64,000 bases of DNA from Arthrobacter psychrochitiniphilus (GTDB lineage: Bacteria; Actinomycetota; Actinomycetes; Actinomycetales; Micrococcaceae), in assembly GCF_003185915.1 (NCBI RefSeq), contig NZ_QHLZ01000001.1, positions 729,995 to 793,994 on the forward strand. The letters are read 5' to 3'. Below the pieces are notes generated by a model, which was given only the letters and a program-made list of their open reading frames with translations, was not told the origin of the DNA and made no database searches. Shown in pieces: positions 27,273-36,122 of the stretch; position 1 is the stretch's first letter; each line of letters begins with the position of its first letter. The position numbers were made by a program, and so were the translations under genes.

Positions 27273-28586
27273 ATGACAACCAAATTCCGTTTTGCACGGA
27301 CACTGGCCGTGATGGCCGGCGCAGCCTTGGCACTCTCCGCCTGTGGTGGCGGCACCAACGGTTCAGCAGGAGATGGCGGCACAGAGGGCGGTACATTGTC
27401 GTACTGGTCCATGTGGAAAGAGGGCGAGCAGCAGCAACTGATTATTGCCCGCGCCATTAAGGATTTTGAAGCTGAAACAGGCGCAACTGTCAACGTCCAG
27501 TGGCAGGGACGTTCCAACGTCCAAAAGCTCGTCCCCGCTCTGAATACCAACAATGTCCCTGACATTGTTGATGGCTCCTACGCCAAGCTGGCCCCTATTC
27601 TGGGCGACACCGGACAGGCTCTTCCCTTGGGCGATGCTTATGCCGCTGAGGTTGAGGGCACCAAAGTTTCCGATCTGATTCCGAAAAAGTACCTTACTGC
27701 GAACAACATTCTCGATGCTGACGGGACGCCCTGGATGCTGCCCTACAGCCTCACATCGGATGGTTTCTGGTTTGACGCAGCGCAGCACCCCGAGCTGGAG
27801 ACCGCTCCGCCGGCATCATGGGATGACTTCATTGCACTATTAGATAAGTACAAGGCAGAGGGCAAGGTTCCGCTGGCAGCCGACGGCGACATTGGCGGCT
27901 ACAACTCCATGTGGTTCACCACCGCACTGGTGCGCACCGACGGAGCAGGCTCCTTCGCGAAGGTGGTCCAGGATAAGACAGGCGCCGCTTGGGATGCTCC
28001 GAATGTCTTGGCCGCAGCCAAGAGGGTTGAACAAGTTGTCAAGGGCGATTATCTGATCAAGGGCTATAACGCCAGCAAGTGGCCTGCCCAGCAGCAGGTT
28101 TGGGCCACGGGTGGAGCCGAGCTCATGCTCAACGGTTCCTGGATCCCGACGGAAACAGGTACTTACGCTTCCGAAGGTTTCAAATTCTCATCCTTTCCAT
28201 TCCCTGCCGAAGCCGGACAACCAGCATCGGTACGCGCAGACTTTGGCGGTTGGGCCATTCCCAAAAAAGCCAAGAACCCGGAACTGGCTCAGAAACTGGC
28301 CACCTTCTTGCTGAAGAAGGACTACCAGGACGCCTACGGCACCGAAGCTAAAGTCCTGCCTATCCGCACCGATGCAGCCACCTCTCCGGAAATGGCATCT
28401 GTGAAGAAGTCCATTGACGGGGCCAAAGAAATCTACCTACAGAACGACGGCGTCACGGCCCCCGGCTACGTTGAGAAAGTCTTCTGGCCCATCAACGATG
28501 AGCTGTTCCTTGGCAAGATCAACGCTGGAGAATTCGTCCAAAAGATGAAAACCGCAACGGTTCAGTACTGGAAGGACAACAGCTAA
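27273..28586 (+). CDS. ABC sugar transporter substrate-binding lipoprotein
   Basis: A 437-residue CUT1-type (family 1) solute-binding protein starting at 27273. A lipoprotein signal is clear: MTTKFRFARTLAVMAGAALA then the lipobox LSAC, followed by a Gly-rich tether. The mature part has LSYWSMWKEGEQQQ and a C-terminal region with APGYVEKVFWPINDELF typical of sugar-binding proteins. It should capture oligosaccharides released by the PL8 lyase. It is the first gene of an operon with two permeases and two sulfatases; permease 1 begins at its stop codon (taatg). Confidence 0.92.
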   Translation: MTTKFRFARTLAVMAGAALALSACGGGTNGSAGDGGTEGGTLSYWSMWKEGEQQQLIIARAIKDFEAETGATVNVQWQGRSNVQKLVPALNTNNVPDIVDGSYAKLAPILGDTGQALPLGDAYAAEVEGTKVSDLIPKKYLTANNILDADGTPWMLPYSLTSDGFWFDAAQHPELETAPPASWDDFIALLDKYKAEGKVPLAADGDIGGYNSMWFTTALVRTDGAGSFAKVVQDKTGAAWDAPNVLAAAKRVEQVVKGDYLIKGYNASKWPAQQQVWATGGAELMLNGSWIPTETGTYASEGFKFSSFPFPAEAGQPASVRADFGGWAIPKKAKNPELAQKLATFLLKKDYQDAYGTEAKVLPIRTDAATSPEMASVKKSIDGAKEIYLQNDGVTAPGYVEKVFWPINDELFLGKINAGEFVQKMKTATVQYWKDNS

Positions 28587-29542
28587 TGTCACGCACCACA
28601 ACCCGCCGCTCCCTTTCCGCGGCAGCAGCCGCGGAGAGGGGGCAGGGTGGCAGCAGCATTGACCGTCAGCGGCGCAAGCTTCTTGTACCGTTTGTTGGCC
28701 CCGCCTTCATTGTCTACACGCTTCTGTTCATTATTCCCGCCATCGGCGCGGCCTGGATCAGCTTGCATGAATGGGCCGGCTCCGGCCCCATGAAGTTTGT
28801 AGGTGTGAAGAACTACATCAGGGTATTCCAAGACGATCTGTTTATGAAGTCCTTTGGCAACACACTCCTGCTGTTGTTCGTGGTTGGTGCTGCCATCTTC
28901 ATCCTTGCCTTCGCCATGACGTTGGTGCTGCGGGATATGGCCGGGAAAAAGATTGTCCGCAACGTCATCTTCTTCCCGCACCTGATCAATGCCCTCGTTT
29001 TCGGCGTACTGGCCGGCTTCATCTTCAACCCGGGCGGCATGGTCAACACTCTACTGAAGCCTTTTGGTGTCACTGAACCACCCGCTTGGCTGGCCCAAGA
29101 CAACATCTTCCCGCTCATCATGGCCACACTGGTGGCCACCACCACCGGTTATTTCACCACCATCTTGATGGCTGGTGTAGATCGCATTCCTCCTTACTAC
29201 TACGAGGATTGCGCCCTGGCCGGCGCCAATGCATGGCAGCGTCTGAGGTATGTGATTCTGCCCCTAACCTGGGACGTGTTTGGCACCTGCGCTGTGCTGT
29301 GGACCATCTCCTCCGTGAAGATCTTTGAGATCATCTGGGTATTCGGCGGCAGCAGCGGTGCCGGTATTCCACCCACACAGAGCTGGACCACCGCCGTGTA
29401 CACGTACGTCACGGCCTTTTCCGGCCAGTCCACACCTGCCTATGGGGCGGCCACCGCCTCGGCCATCATCTCTTTGGCCTTGGTATCCGTCCTCGTGGTG
29501 TTCCTGCGCCGCGCTATGCGCCGTGACGCCGTTGAATTCTAA
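28586..29542 (+). CDS. ABC sugar transporter permease (MalF-like)
   Basis: A 318-residue membrane protein whose ATG overlaps the stop of the binding-protein gene by one base. Six hydrophobic helices follow an N-terminal polar arm of about 35 residues. The EAA loop that docks the ATPase is seen as EDCALAGANAWQRLRYVILPLTW near residues 210-232. It is the MalF/UgpA-type partner of the next gene. The locus has no ATPase gene; CUT1 systems in Gram-positives commonly use a shared MsmK/UgpC-type ATPase encoded elsewhere. Confidence 0.92.
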   Translation: MSRTTTRRSLSAAAAAERGQGGSSIDRQRRKLLVPFVGPAFIVYTLLFIIPAIGAAWISLHEWAGSGPMKFVGVKNYIRVFQDDLFMKSFGNTLLLLFVVGAAIFILAFAMTLVLRDMAGKKIVRNVIFFPHLINALVFGVLAGFIFNPGGMVNTLLKPFGVTEPPAWLAQDNIFPLIMATLVATTTGYFTTILMAGVDRIPPYYYEDCALAGANAWQRLRYVILPLTWDVFGTCAVLWTISSVKIFEIIWVFGGSSGAGIPPTQSWTTAVYTYVTAFSGQSTPAYGAATASAIISLALVSVLVVFLRRAMRRDAVEF

Positions 29543-29552
29543 GGATCAGCCC

Positions 29553-30497
29553 ATGTCTACTCTCACCGCACCCGACCAGGTACCGAATCAGGCACCGGAT
29601 TCACGCACCGATACGCCCGGGAAGAAGCGCAGCAAGAACTACCGCGGCGTCAGCCCGGCCCTGCGCGCTGAAAGCAACATCATCCGCAGCATCGGCGTGT
29701 TCTTGTTGTGGGCTGTGGTTGCCGTCAGCATCGCCATGCTGCTGTGGATGGTCCTGCAGGCATTCCGCGACACCCGTTCTATCCTTTCCAGCCCTTGGGG
29801 AATGCCGGAAAGCCTAGACTTCTCCAACTTCGTGCGGGCCTGGACTGTTGGTGACTTTGCCACAGCAACGTTCAATTCTGTCATCACCACTGCTGTGTCC
29901 TCGTTTATAACGGTGGCTCTTGCAGCACCCGCGGCGTACTACCTCAGCCGTGTTGAAAGCCGCCTGACCAACGGGCTGAGCCTGTACTTCATCCTTGGCT
30001 TGGGTATCCCGGCGCAGGTCATCTTGATCCCGCTGTTCGTGATGCTGAACAAGGTTTACCTGACGGACAGCCTGATTGGGCTGAACTTGGTCTACATTGC
30101 CGGTTCCATGCCGTTCACCGTATTCCTGCTGACGGCGTTCTTCCGCAGCCTGCCCATGGAGATGGAGGAGGCCGCCGCTCTCGACGGCGCCACTGCCCTG
30201 CGCACCTTCGTCCAGATCACCCTCCCACTGGCCAAGGGAGGCATCCTGACCGCATTTGTTCTGCAGGTGGTAGCGCACTGGAATGAAACGCTACTGGCGC
30301 TGACACTGATCCAGTCCACCGAAAAGTACACCCTGCCCGTTGCGTTGATTTCCTTTGTGCAGCAGCAAACCTATTCAGGTGCTGATTGGGGCGGACTCTT
30401 CGCCGGCCTCTGCATCGTAGTCCTGCCCATGCTGGCCATCTACATCTGGCTGGGACGCCGGCTCACGGAGGGCCTGACCTTGGGAATGGGCAAGTAG
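29553..30497 (+). CDS. ABC sugar transporter permease (MalG-like)
   Basis: A 314-residue permease starting at 29553, ten bases after permease 1, with aaggatcag upstream. The frame is open for 76 codons before this ATG, but that part is the shadow of permease 1. Six hydrophobic segments are present, and the EAA motif is EEAAALDGATALRTFVQI followed by TLPLAKGG. The polar N terminus of about 45 residues ends near the first helix (GVFLLWAVVAVSIAMLLWMV). It ends one base into the next sulfatase gene, so translation is coupled. Confidence 0.92.
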   Translation: MSTLTAPDQVPNQAPDSRTDTPGKKRSKNYRGVSPALRAESNIIRSIGVFLLWAVVAVSIAMLLWMVLQAFRDTRSILSSPWGMPESLDFSNFVRAWTVGDFATATFNSVITTAVSSFITVALAAPAAYYLSRVESRLTNGLSLYFILGLGIPAQVILIPLFVMLNKVYLTDSLIGLNLVYIAGSMPFTVFLLTAFFRSLPMEMEEAAALDGATALRTFVQITLPLAKGGILTAFVLQVVAHWNETLLALTLIQSTEKYTLPVALISFVQQQTYSGADWGGLFAGLCIVVLPMLAIYIWLGRRLTEGLTLGMGK

Positions 30498-31960
30498 TGC
30501 CCACTCCCAACCTGCTGTTCATTGTCGCCGACCAGTTCCGGGCCATGTGCTTGGAGCCGGGCGGCGACCCTGTTTCCACCCCTAATCTGGATGCCATGGC
30601 CTCCGACGGCGTATCCCTGGCCCACGCTGTCAGCAGCTACCCGGTGTGTAGTCCGCACCGGGCCATGATGATCAGTGGGCAATATCCGGACGCGAACGGG
30701 GTCACCCACAATGTGAACTCGCAGACCGCCACTTGGGGCGTTGGCTTACGCCCGGATGCCCCCTCGTGGGCTTCGGCACTCAGGGATGCCGGATACAACA
30801 CCGGCTACATTGGCAAGTGGCATTTGGAGGCCCCAGTGCCCGAGGATGCCATCCACGGCACCGGTCCGCTGGAAGATGGGCGGTACTGGGATGCTTGGTC
30901 GCCGCCGGATCGCCGCCACGGCTTTGATTTTTGGTATTCCTACGGCTGTTGCGATGAGCACCTCACCCCTCACTATTGGACCTCCGACGCCGGACGGCAC
31001 CAGCGCACTAACGTCGCCGGGTGGTCAGCCGCCCATGAAACGGACGTGGCCATTGGCTTTCTAGAACGCGCCGCATCCATGGCCTCCGGGGATGCGGACC
31101 GGACGCCCTTTGCCTTGGCTGTTTCCTGGAACCCACCGCACCAGCCCTACGATCAGCTGCCGCTGGTGCACAACACCAGCTACGGCGCCCTTCCCCCCGC
31201 AGAGCTATTGAACCGTCCCAACGTGGACCTCGACTCCCCCGCCGGGCGCGAGGCCGCCACTATTGCACCCCTCTATTACGCAGCCGTTTCTGCCATCGAT
31301 GCGCAGGTGGGACGGTTGCTGGCAACCCTGGACGCTCTGCATCTGGCGCAGGACACACTCGTCATTTTTACCTCGGACCACGGCCAGCAAATGGGGAGCC
31401 AGGGCCTTATCTACAAGAATGTGCCGTACGAAGAGTCCATGCGGATACCGTGGGTCATGCGCTGGCCCGGGCGCCTGACCTCCTCTGCCGCGGACAGTGT
31501 GGGGATATCCAGTGTGGACATAGCACCTACTCTGTTGGGACTGCTCGGACTGGGCGAGCAAGTCCCCGCAGCAATGCACGGCACCGATGTCTCGCCTGCG
31601 TTACTCGCCCACGGTGGCGAGGCCCAAGGGGGTGGCGCTCAGGGGGGTGAAGCTGGGAATCTGGGTACGCCGTCGTCCTTGTATTTCTACTACCCGCGCA
31701 ACAGTTCCGATGTAGATATCCGGGGGTTGCGCACAGCCTCCACCAAGTTCATTGCCCGTTTCCAGCCAGCCTCCGGGCTGTCCACAGAGCTGTTTGATCT
31801 GGCCGGAGATCCATTCGAATTAGAGAACATCACCGATCCCTCCGCAATCCGGCACTGGGCGGGGAGCCTTTCAAACGCCTTGGCAGCGGCGGGCCATTCA
31901 TGGAACGGCGACCAAGCACTGAAAGTATTGGCAAACACTAAGTTGGGAGTGCAACTATGA
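30497..31960 (+). CDS. Formylglycine-type sulfatase (family S1), cytoplasmic
   Basis: A 487-residue sulfatase starting with GTG that shares a base with the permease stop codon. The motif VCSPHRAMMISG gives catalytic Cys51; FIVADQFRA and FTSDHGQQMGSQG supply metal ligands. No signal peptide. Around residue 375 there is a Gly/Ala/Gln insert (GGGAQGGEAG) not expected in the family core. It overlaps the next sulfatase by four bases (atga), so the two are co-translated and may act in sequence on the same imported sugar. Confidence 0.9.
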   Translation: MPTPNLLFIVADQFRAMCLEPGGDPVSTPNLDAMASDGVSLAHAVSSYPVCSPHRAMMISGQYPDANGVTHNVNSQTATWGVGLRPDAPSWASALRDAGYNTGYIGKWHLEAPVPEDAIHGTGPLEDGRYWDAWSPPDRRHGFDFWYSYGCCDEHLTPHYWTSDAGRHQRTNVAGWSAAHETDVAIGFLERAASMASGDADRTPFALAVSWNPPHQPYDQLPLVHNTSYGALPPAELLNRPNVDLDSPAGREAATIAPLYYAAVSAIDAQVGRLLATLDALHLAQDTLVIFTSDHGQQMGSQGLIYKNVPYEESMRIPWVMRWPGRLTSSAADSVGISSVDIAPTLLGLLGLGEQVPAAMHGTDVSPALLAHGGEAQGGGAQGGEAGNLGTPSSLYFYYPRNSSDVDIRGLRTASTKFIARFQPASGLSTELFDLAGDPFELENITDPSAIRHWAGSLSNALAAAGHSWNGDQALKVLANTKLGVQL

Positions 31961-33276
31961 ACATCCTTCTCATCATGGCCGACCAGTTTGCTGCCCACGC
32001 ACTGGCACGCAGCCGTTCCACCGACGCGCATTTCAAAACGCCCAACCTTGACCGGTTAGCGTCTGTCTCCACGGTTTTTACCCAGGCCTACACGCCGTTT
32101 CCGCTGTGCGTGCCGGCCCGCAGCTCCATGATTACCGGAAAATATCCGCACCAGCTGGGCATCATGAACAATAAGTCTGCAGATGCTGCTCCGCGCTCCG
32201 AGCCTGGCCACGGTTCACAGTCACTTGGCCATTGGTTCACCGCGGCGGGCTATGACTGTGCCTACGCAGGCAAATGGCATGCCCTCCAGGCCAGCGCTTC
32301 CGTGAATGACGGCTTTGCCCCCATCCACCCCTTCGGCGACGAGGGTCTGGTGGAGGCGTGCCATGACTGGCTGGGGCAGCGTAGTGGCGAACGCCCGTTC
32401 CTACTGGTGGCATCCTTTGACGATCCTCACACCATTTGCGAATACGCCCGTTCTCAGCCCATGCCTTACGGGGATGTGCCAGCCGCCGCCGTTGCTGAGG
32501 CTCCCCCGCTGCCGGCTAACTTCTATAAGGCGCCCTACGCCTCTGAGGCACCAGCCATGGAACAGGTTGCAGCGGCACGTCTCTACGGCACGGCTGGATT
32601 CAGTCCCGATGACTGGCGCAGCTACCGCGCCACCTATGCCGCACTGGTTCAGCGCGTTGACCAACGCATTGGGCAGCTGCTGGACGGGATTGATGTGGCG
32701 AGTACCTCCGTCATATTTGTCAGTGACCACGGTGACGGCGACGCGTCGCACGGCTGGAACCAAAAGACTGCCCTGTACCAGGAATGCATTAAGGTGCCAT
32801 TTCTGGTGCAGGTGCCAGGGCGGCCCGCAGCGGTTGTCACTGAGCCTGTGGCAGCCGTGCTGGGGCTGCTACCTACGCTGTGCGAAATCGCGGGAATACA
32901 GGTGCCGGAGGGCCTCGCCGCACCATCAGCACTGCAGCGGGACGGGAATCCGGTGGTGGTGGAAACAGCGTTCGCGGACGCAGCAGCATTGCCCGGTGCA
33001 CGAACATCGGGCCGGGCGCTCATCCTGGGGCACTGGAAATACACGGTATACGGGTGGGGACAATACCGAGAGCAGCTCCATGATCTGGCCGCCGATCCGC
33101 AAGAGCAGCGCAACCTGGCCGTGGAAAATGCTTTCGCGCCGGAGCTCGAACGCATGCGGACGGAGCTATTGCGCTGGTGTGAGGAGACTGGGGATACGGC
33201 ATTCCGCAAGCGTCTGGTGCTGCCGAAAACGGCGCCGGCTGGAAAACATCAAGAGATCTTTCGGGTTCCCTACTAG
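31957..33276 (+). CDS. Formylglycine-type sulfatase (family S1), cytoplasmic
   Basis: A 439-residue sulfatase, last gene of the transporter operon. LCVPARSSMITGKYPHQLG gives catalytic Cys51 in the C-x-P-x-R motif. Metal ligands appear in LLIMADQF and FVSDHGDGDASHGWNQK. The start is the ATG of an atga overlap with the previous sulfatase. There is no export signal. It is the shortest of the four and differs most from the others in the middle third, which suggests a different position specificity on the sugar. Confidence 0.9.
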   Translation: MNILLIMADQFAAHALARSRSTDAHFKTPNLDRLASVSTVFTQAYTPFPLCVPARSSMITGKYPHQLGIMNNKSADAAPRSEPGHGSQSLGHWFTAAGYDCAYAGKWHALQASASVNDGFAPIHPFGDEGLVEACHDWLGQRSGERPFLLVASFDDPHTICEYARSQPMPYGDVPAAAVAEAPPLPANFYKAPYASEAPAMEQVAAARLYGTAGFSPDDWRSYRATYAALVQRVDQRIGQLLDGIDVASTSVIFVSDHGDGDASHGWNQKTALYQECIKVPFLVQVPGRPAAVVTEPVAAVLGLLPTLCEIAGIQVPEGLAAPSALQRDGNPVVVETAFADAAALPGARTSGRALILGHWKYTVYGWGQYREQLHDLAADPQEQRNLAVENAFAPELERMRTELLRWCEETGDTAFRKRLVLPKTAPAGKHQEIFRVPY

Positions 33277-33360
33277 CAGCTGGGAACTAACTGGGCGTAA
33301 GCTGACAGTACATACCCACGGAATATCCAGCGTATTCCCAGCTAATGGTCGGAGACTGAA

Positions 33361-34074
33361 ATGGTGAAAAAGACTGGACCTGAAGCCAAGCTGCTCGTTG
33401 TTGACGACGAGCCCAATATTCGTGAGCTCCTATCCACTTCCCTGCGTTTCGCCGGGTTTGAGGTTATCGCCGCCGCCAATGGCCGCGATGCCTTGGCTGC
33501 TGCTGAGGAGCACAATCCTGACCTGGCCGTTCTGGATGTCATGCTCCCGGACATGGACGGATTCACCGTGACCCGCCGGTTGCGTGCAGCCGGGCGGCAC
33601 TTCCCTGTGCTGTTTTTGACGGCCCGCGATGACACCGAAGATAAGGTCACAGGCCTGACAGTTGGCGGCGATGATTACGTCACCAAGCCCTTCAGTTTGG
33701 ATGAGGTGGTGGCCCGCATCCGTGCGGTTCTGCGCCGCACCCAGCCCACGGAGGACGATGACGCGGTACTGCGCGTTGCCGATCTGGAGCTCGACGACGA
33801 TGCCCACGAGGTGCGCCGCGCCGGCAAGACCGTGGAACTGTCCCCCACCGAGTTCAAGCTGCTGCGTTATTTGATGCTGAACCCCAACCGTGTGCTGTCC
33901 AAGGCCCAGATCCTCGACCACGTATGGGAGTACGATTTCAACGGCGACGCCTCCATTGTGGAATCCTACATTTCCTATCTTCGCCGCAAGGTGGATATTG
34001 ATGCCTCCCTCCCCGCCCTGATTCAGACCAAGCGCGGCGTGGGGTACGTGCTGCGAACGGCTGACAAGCGCTAA
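33361..34074 (+). CDS. OmpR-family response regulator
   Basis: A 237-residue regulator with an N-terminal receiver domain (LLVVDDEPNIRELL acidic pair, phospho-acceptor Asp in AVLDVMLPDMDG, switch Thr in LFLTARDD, Lys in DDYVTKPFS) and a C-terminal winged helix (ELSPTEFKLLRYLMLNPNRV through IQTKRGVGYVLR). It resembles the actinobacterial TrcR/MprA group. The partner kinase starts 16 bases downstream. Whether it controls the neighbouring sulfatase operon or WXG100 gene cannot be told; the pair has its own short leader at 33277-33360. Confidence 0.94.
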   Translation: MVKKTGPEAKLLVVDDEPNIRELLSTSLRFAGFEVIAAANGRDALAAAEEHNPDLAVLDVMLPDMDGFTVTRRLRAAGRHFPVLFLTARDDTEDKVTGLTVGGDDYVTKPFSLDEVVARIRAVLRRTQPTEDDDAVLRVADLELDDDAHEVRRAGKTVELSPTEFKLLRYLMLNPNRVLSKAQILDHVWEYDFNGDASIVESYISYLRRKVDIDASLPALIQTKRGVGYVLRTADKR

Positions 34075-34089
34075 CGCACACCCAGTCCA

Positions 34090-35580
34090 TTGATTACGTT
34101 GTGGAAAAACGCCTCCCTGCGCTCACAGCTGGTGGCCATCATCAGCGCCCTGTTGAGTGTGTCTTTGTTGGCGCTGGGAGCCACAACGTTTCTTTTGCTG
34201 CATTCCTTTCTGGAAGACCAGATGGACACGCAGCTGACCACTTTCCAGCGCTCCATTGTGGGCTACGGAACCGTGGATTCGCAGAACACCGGACAGACCC
34301 CGTTTGCCTTTGACTACTATGTGGGTTTCCACTTTTCCAATGGTTCGCTGGCTGATCAAAACCGTTCAGGGCAGGACAAGCCGGTCTACCCGGGCCTATC
34401 CATGGCCGAGGCACAGGCCCTCAATGGTAAGAAGTTTTCGGTCCCGAGCAGCGATGGTGGAGCTCCGTGGCGGGTGACTGTTATTGCCCCTCAGAAGTTC
34501 AGCTTTGGCACGGTGGAAATGAATCAGGGAGGCACTCCCTATGTGGGTTATGTGGTGGTGGGGCTTCCCTACGAAAACCTCAACATCACCATGGAGCGCT
34601 TGGCTGTGGTCATTGCCGGGGTTGCCATCCTAGCCGTCACCTTGGGCACCATGATCGCCTATTGGACGGTCACCCGCTCCTTCAGACCGCTGGGCCGCGT
34701 GGAAAAGACGGCCGCGGCCATTGCTGCTGGCGATCTGTCCCGGCGCGTGGATATTGAGAATCCCGCCACGGAAGTGGGCCGGCTATCCGGCTCCCTGAAC
34801 GCCATGCTGGCCCATATTGAACATGCTTTTGCTGCACAGACAGCGTCAGAAAAGAAGATGCGCCGCTTTGTGGCTGATGCTTCCCATGAACTGCGCACCC
34901 CCTTGGTCACTATTCGCGGCTTCTCCGAGCTGTACCGGCACGGCGCCCTTCAGACCCCGGACGATGTCGGCACAGCCATGGGCCGCATTGAAAGCGAGGC
35001 CAAGCGCATGGGCGAGCTGGTCGAGGACCTGCTGATGCTGGCCCGCATTGACGAGCAGCGTCCGCTGCAGCTCAAGCCCGTGGACCTGCTCATCATTGGC
35101 CACGACGCCGTCCTGGACGCCAAGGCCACAGCCACGGACCGTACCTTTAGAGTCACCGGGCTCGACGGCGGCCCCGGAACCCCTGCCACTGCGGTGGGAG
35201 ACGAGGCGAAATTGCGTCAGGTGGTGACGAACCTGATGGGCAATGCGCTGCGCTACACCCCCGATGGCTCCCCCATCGAGATCATGGTCGGGACCCGCCA
35301 CGATGGTGAGGCCCAGTATTCTGTGATCAAGATTCGCGATCATGGCCCCGGCATCTCAGCCGAAGAAGCTCCTCGGGTGTTTGAACGGTTCTACCGCGCG
35401 GATTCCTCACGCGATCGGAACACCGGCGGCAGCGGACTCGGCTTGGCCATTGTTTCAGCCATCGTGGCGTCCCATGAGGGAACTGTCAGGTTGGAAAACA
35501 CCCCCGGCGGAGGGGCCACCATGGCGATTGAGCTGCCCTTTAGGGAAGACAGCACTGACGCTGATTCCTCCACAGACTAG
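34090..35580 (+). CDS. Sensor histidine kinase
   Basis: A 496-residue membrane kinase, TTG start (another TTG at 34099 is possible). One TM helix near residues 14-36, an extracytoplasmic domain to about residue 170, a second TM helix (VVIAGVAILAVTLGTMIAYW), a HAMP region, then HisKA with phospho-acceptor His in FVADASHELRTPLVTIRG near residue 267. HATPase motifs are NLMGNALRYTP, DHGPGISAEE and GGSGLGLAIV. It forms a two-component system with the upstream OmpR-type regulator. The signal is unknown. Confidence 0.93.
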   Translation: MITLWKNASLRSQLVAIISALLSVSLLALGATTFLLLHSFLEDQMDTQLTTFQRSIVGYGTVDSQNTGQTPFAFDYYVGFHFSNGSLADQNRSGQDKPVYPGLSMAEAQALNGKKFSVPSSDGGAPWRVTVIAPQKFSFGTVEMNQGGTPYVGYVVVGLPYENLNITMERLAVVIAGVAILAVTLGTMIAYWTVTRSFRPLGRVEKTAAAIAAGDLSRRVDIENPATEVGRLSGSLNAMLAHIEHAFAAQTASEKKMRRFVADASHELRTPLVTIRGFSELYRHGALQTPDDVGTAMGRIESEAKRMGELVEDLLMLARIDEQRPLQLKPVDLLIIGHDAVLDAKATATDRTFRVTGLDGGPGTPATAVGDEAKLRQVVTNLMGNALRYTPDGSPIEIMVGTRHDGEAQYSVIKIRDHGPGISAEEAPRVFERFYRADSSRDRNTGGSGLGLAIVSAIVASHEGTVRLENTPGGGATMAIELPFREDSTDADSSTD

Positions 35581-35713
35581 AGCAGGGGCGAGCCTGTCCA
35601 CGGGCCGGGCATCAAGTGTTCCGCTGCCCCAGTGCGCCTCTTAGGCTGAGCTTACCCAGTGACATTCGCTGGACATAGGCACAAGCCCTAGGTTTGAAGG
35701 CAAGGTAACCCCC

Positions 35714-36007
35714 ATGGCACAGTTCAACGTCAACAGTGACGATCTCGCCCTGAAAAGCACCGCAGTCAAAGGCTCAGTGGAACGAATCCGGACCGAGGTA
35801 GACGCCATGAAGCGCAACCTCCTGGATCTGCAGTCATCATGGACAGGGACAGCGGCCACCAACTTTCAGTCGCTCATGACGGAATGGCACGCCACCGAGC
35901 TAAAGGTGGAAGCATCTTTGGAAAGCATCAACTCCGCACTGTCCATGGCTGCAACTCAGTACGCTCAAGCTGAGGCGGCCAACACCCGCATGTTCACCAT
36001 TCGCTGA
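35714..36007 (+). CDS. WXG100-family (Esx-like) protein
   Basis: A 97-residue helical-hairpin protein with SWTG at residues 42-45 as the WXG turn and the C-terminal type VII secretion signal YAQAE (YxxxE). Length matches the family exactly. It is preceded by aaggcaagg. Normally Esx proteins lie in pairs next to EccC ATPase genes; here the gene is alone, between a kinase and an HNH nuclease, with no secretion component in the window. It may homodimerise and use a type VII system encoded elsewhere. Confidence 0.88.
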   Translation: MAQFNVNSDDLALKSTAVKGSVERIRTEVDAMKRNLLDLQSSWTGTAATNFQSLMTEWHATELKVEASLESINSALSMAATQYAQAEAANTRMFTIR

Positions 36008-36057
36008 GCTGTCAGGGCTAGTTGGGTTGGGACGGGTTGGGTTGGCCCAACCAGCTT

Positions 36058-36122
36058 CAAATATAGAAACTATATATTAGAAAATTCTATCCATATGGTA
36101 AAGATTCATATATAATTATGGT
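36058..36122 (+). promoter_or_regulatory. AT-rich leader/promoter region of the DUF222-HNH gene
   Basis: About 65 bases with very high A+T (for example atagaaactatatatta and catatataattatgg) break sharply from the GC-rich surroundings and run right up to the start codon. It may hold a strong -10 region or mark acquired DNA. No clear ribosome site is visible. Confidence 0.5.

Noticed and set aside
32306..33367. A 353-codon frame within the fourth sulfatase
   Set aside because: It is the +1 frame shadow; the sulfatase in the other frame has all motifs and coupled start.
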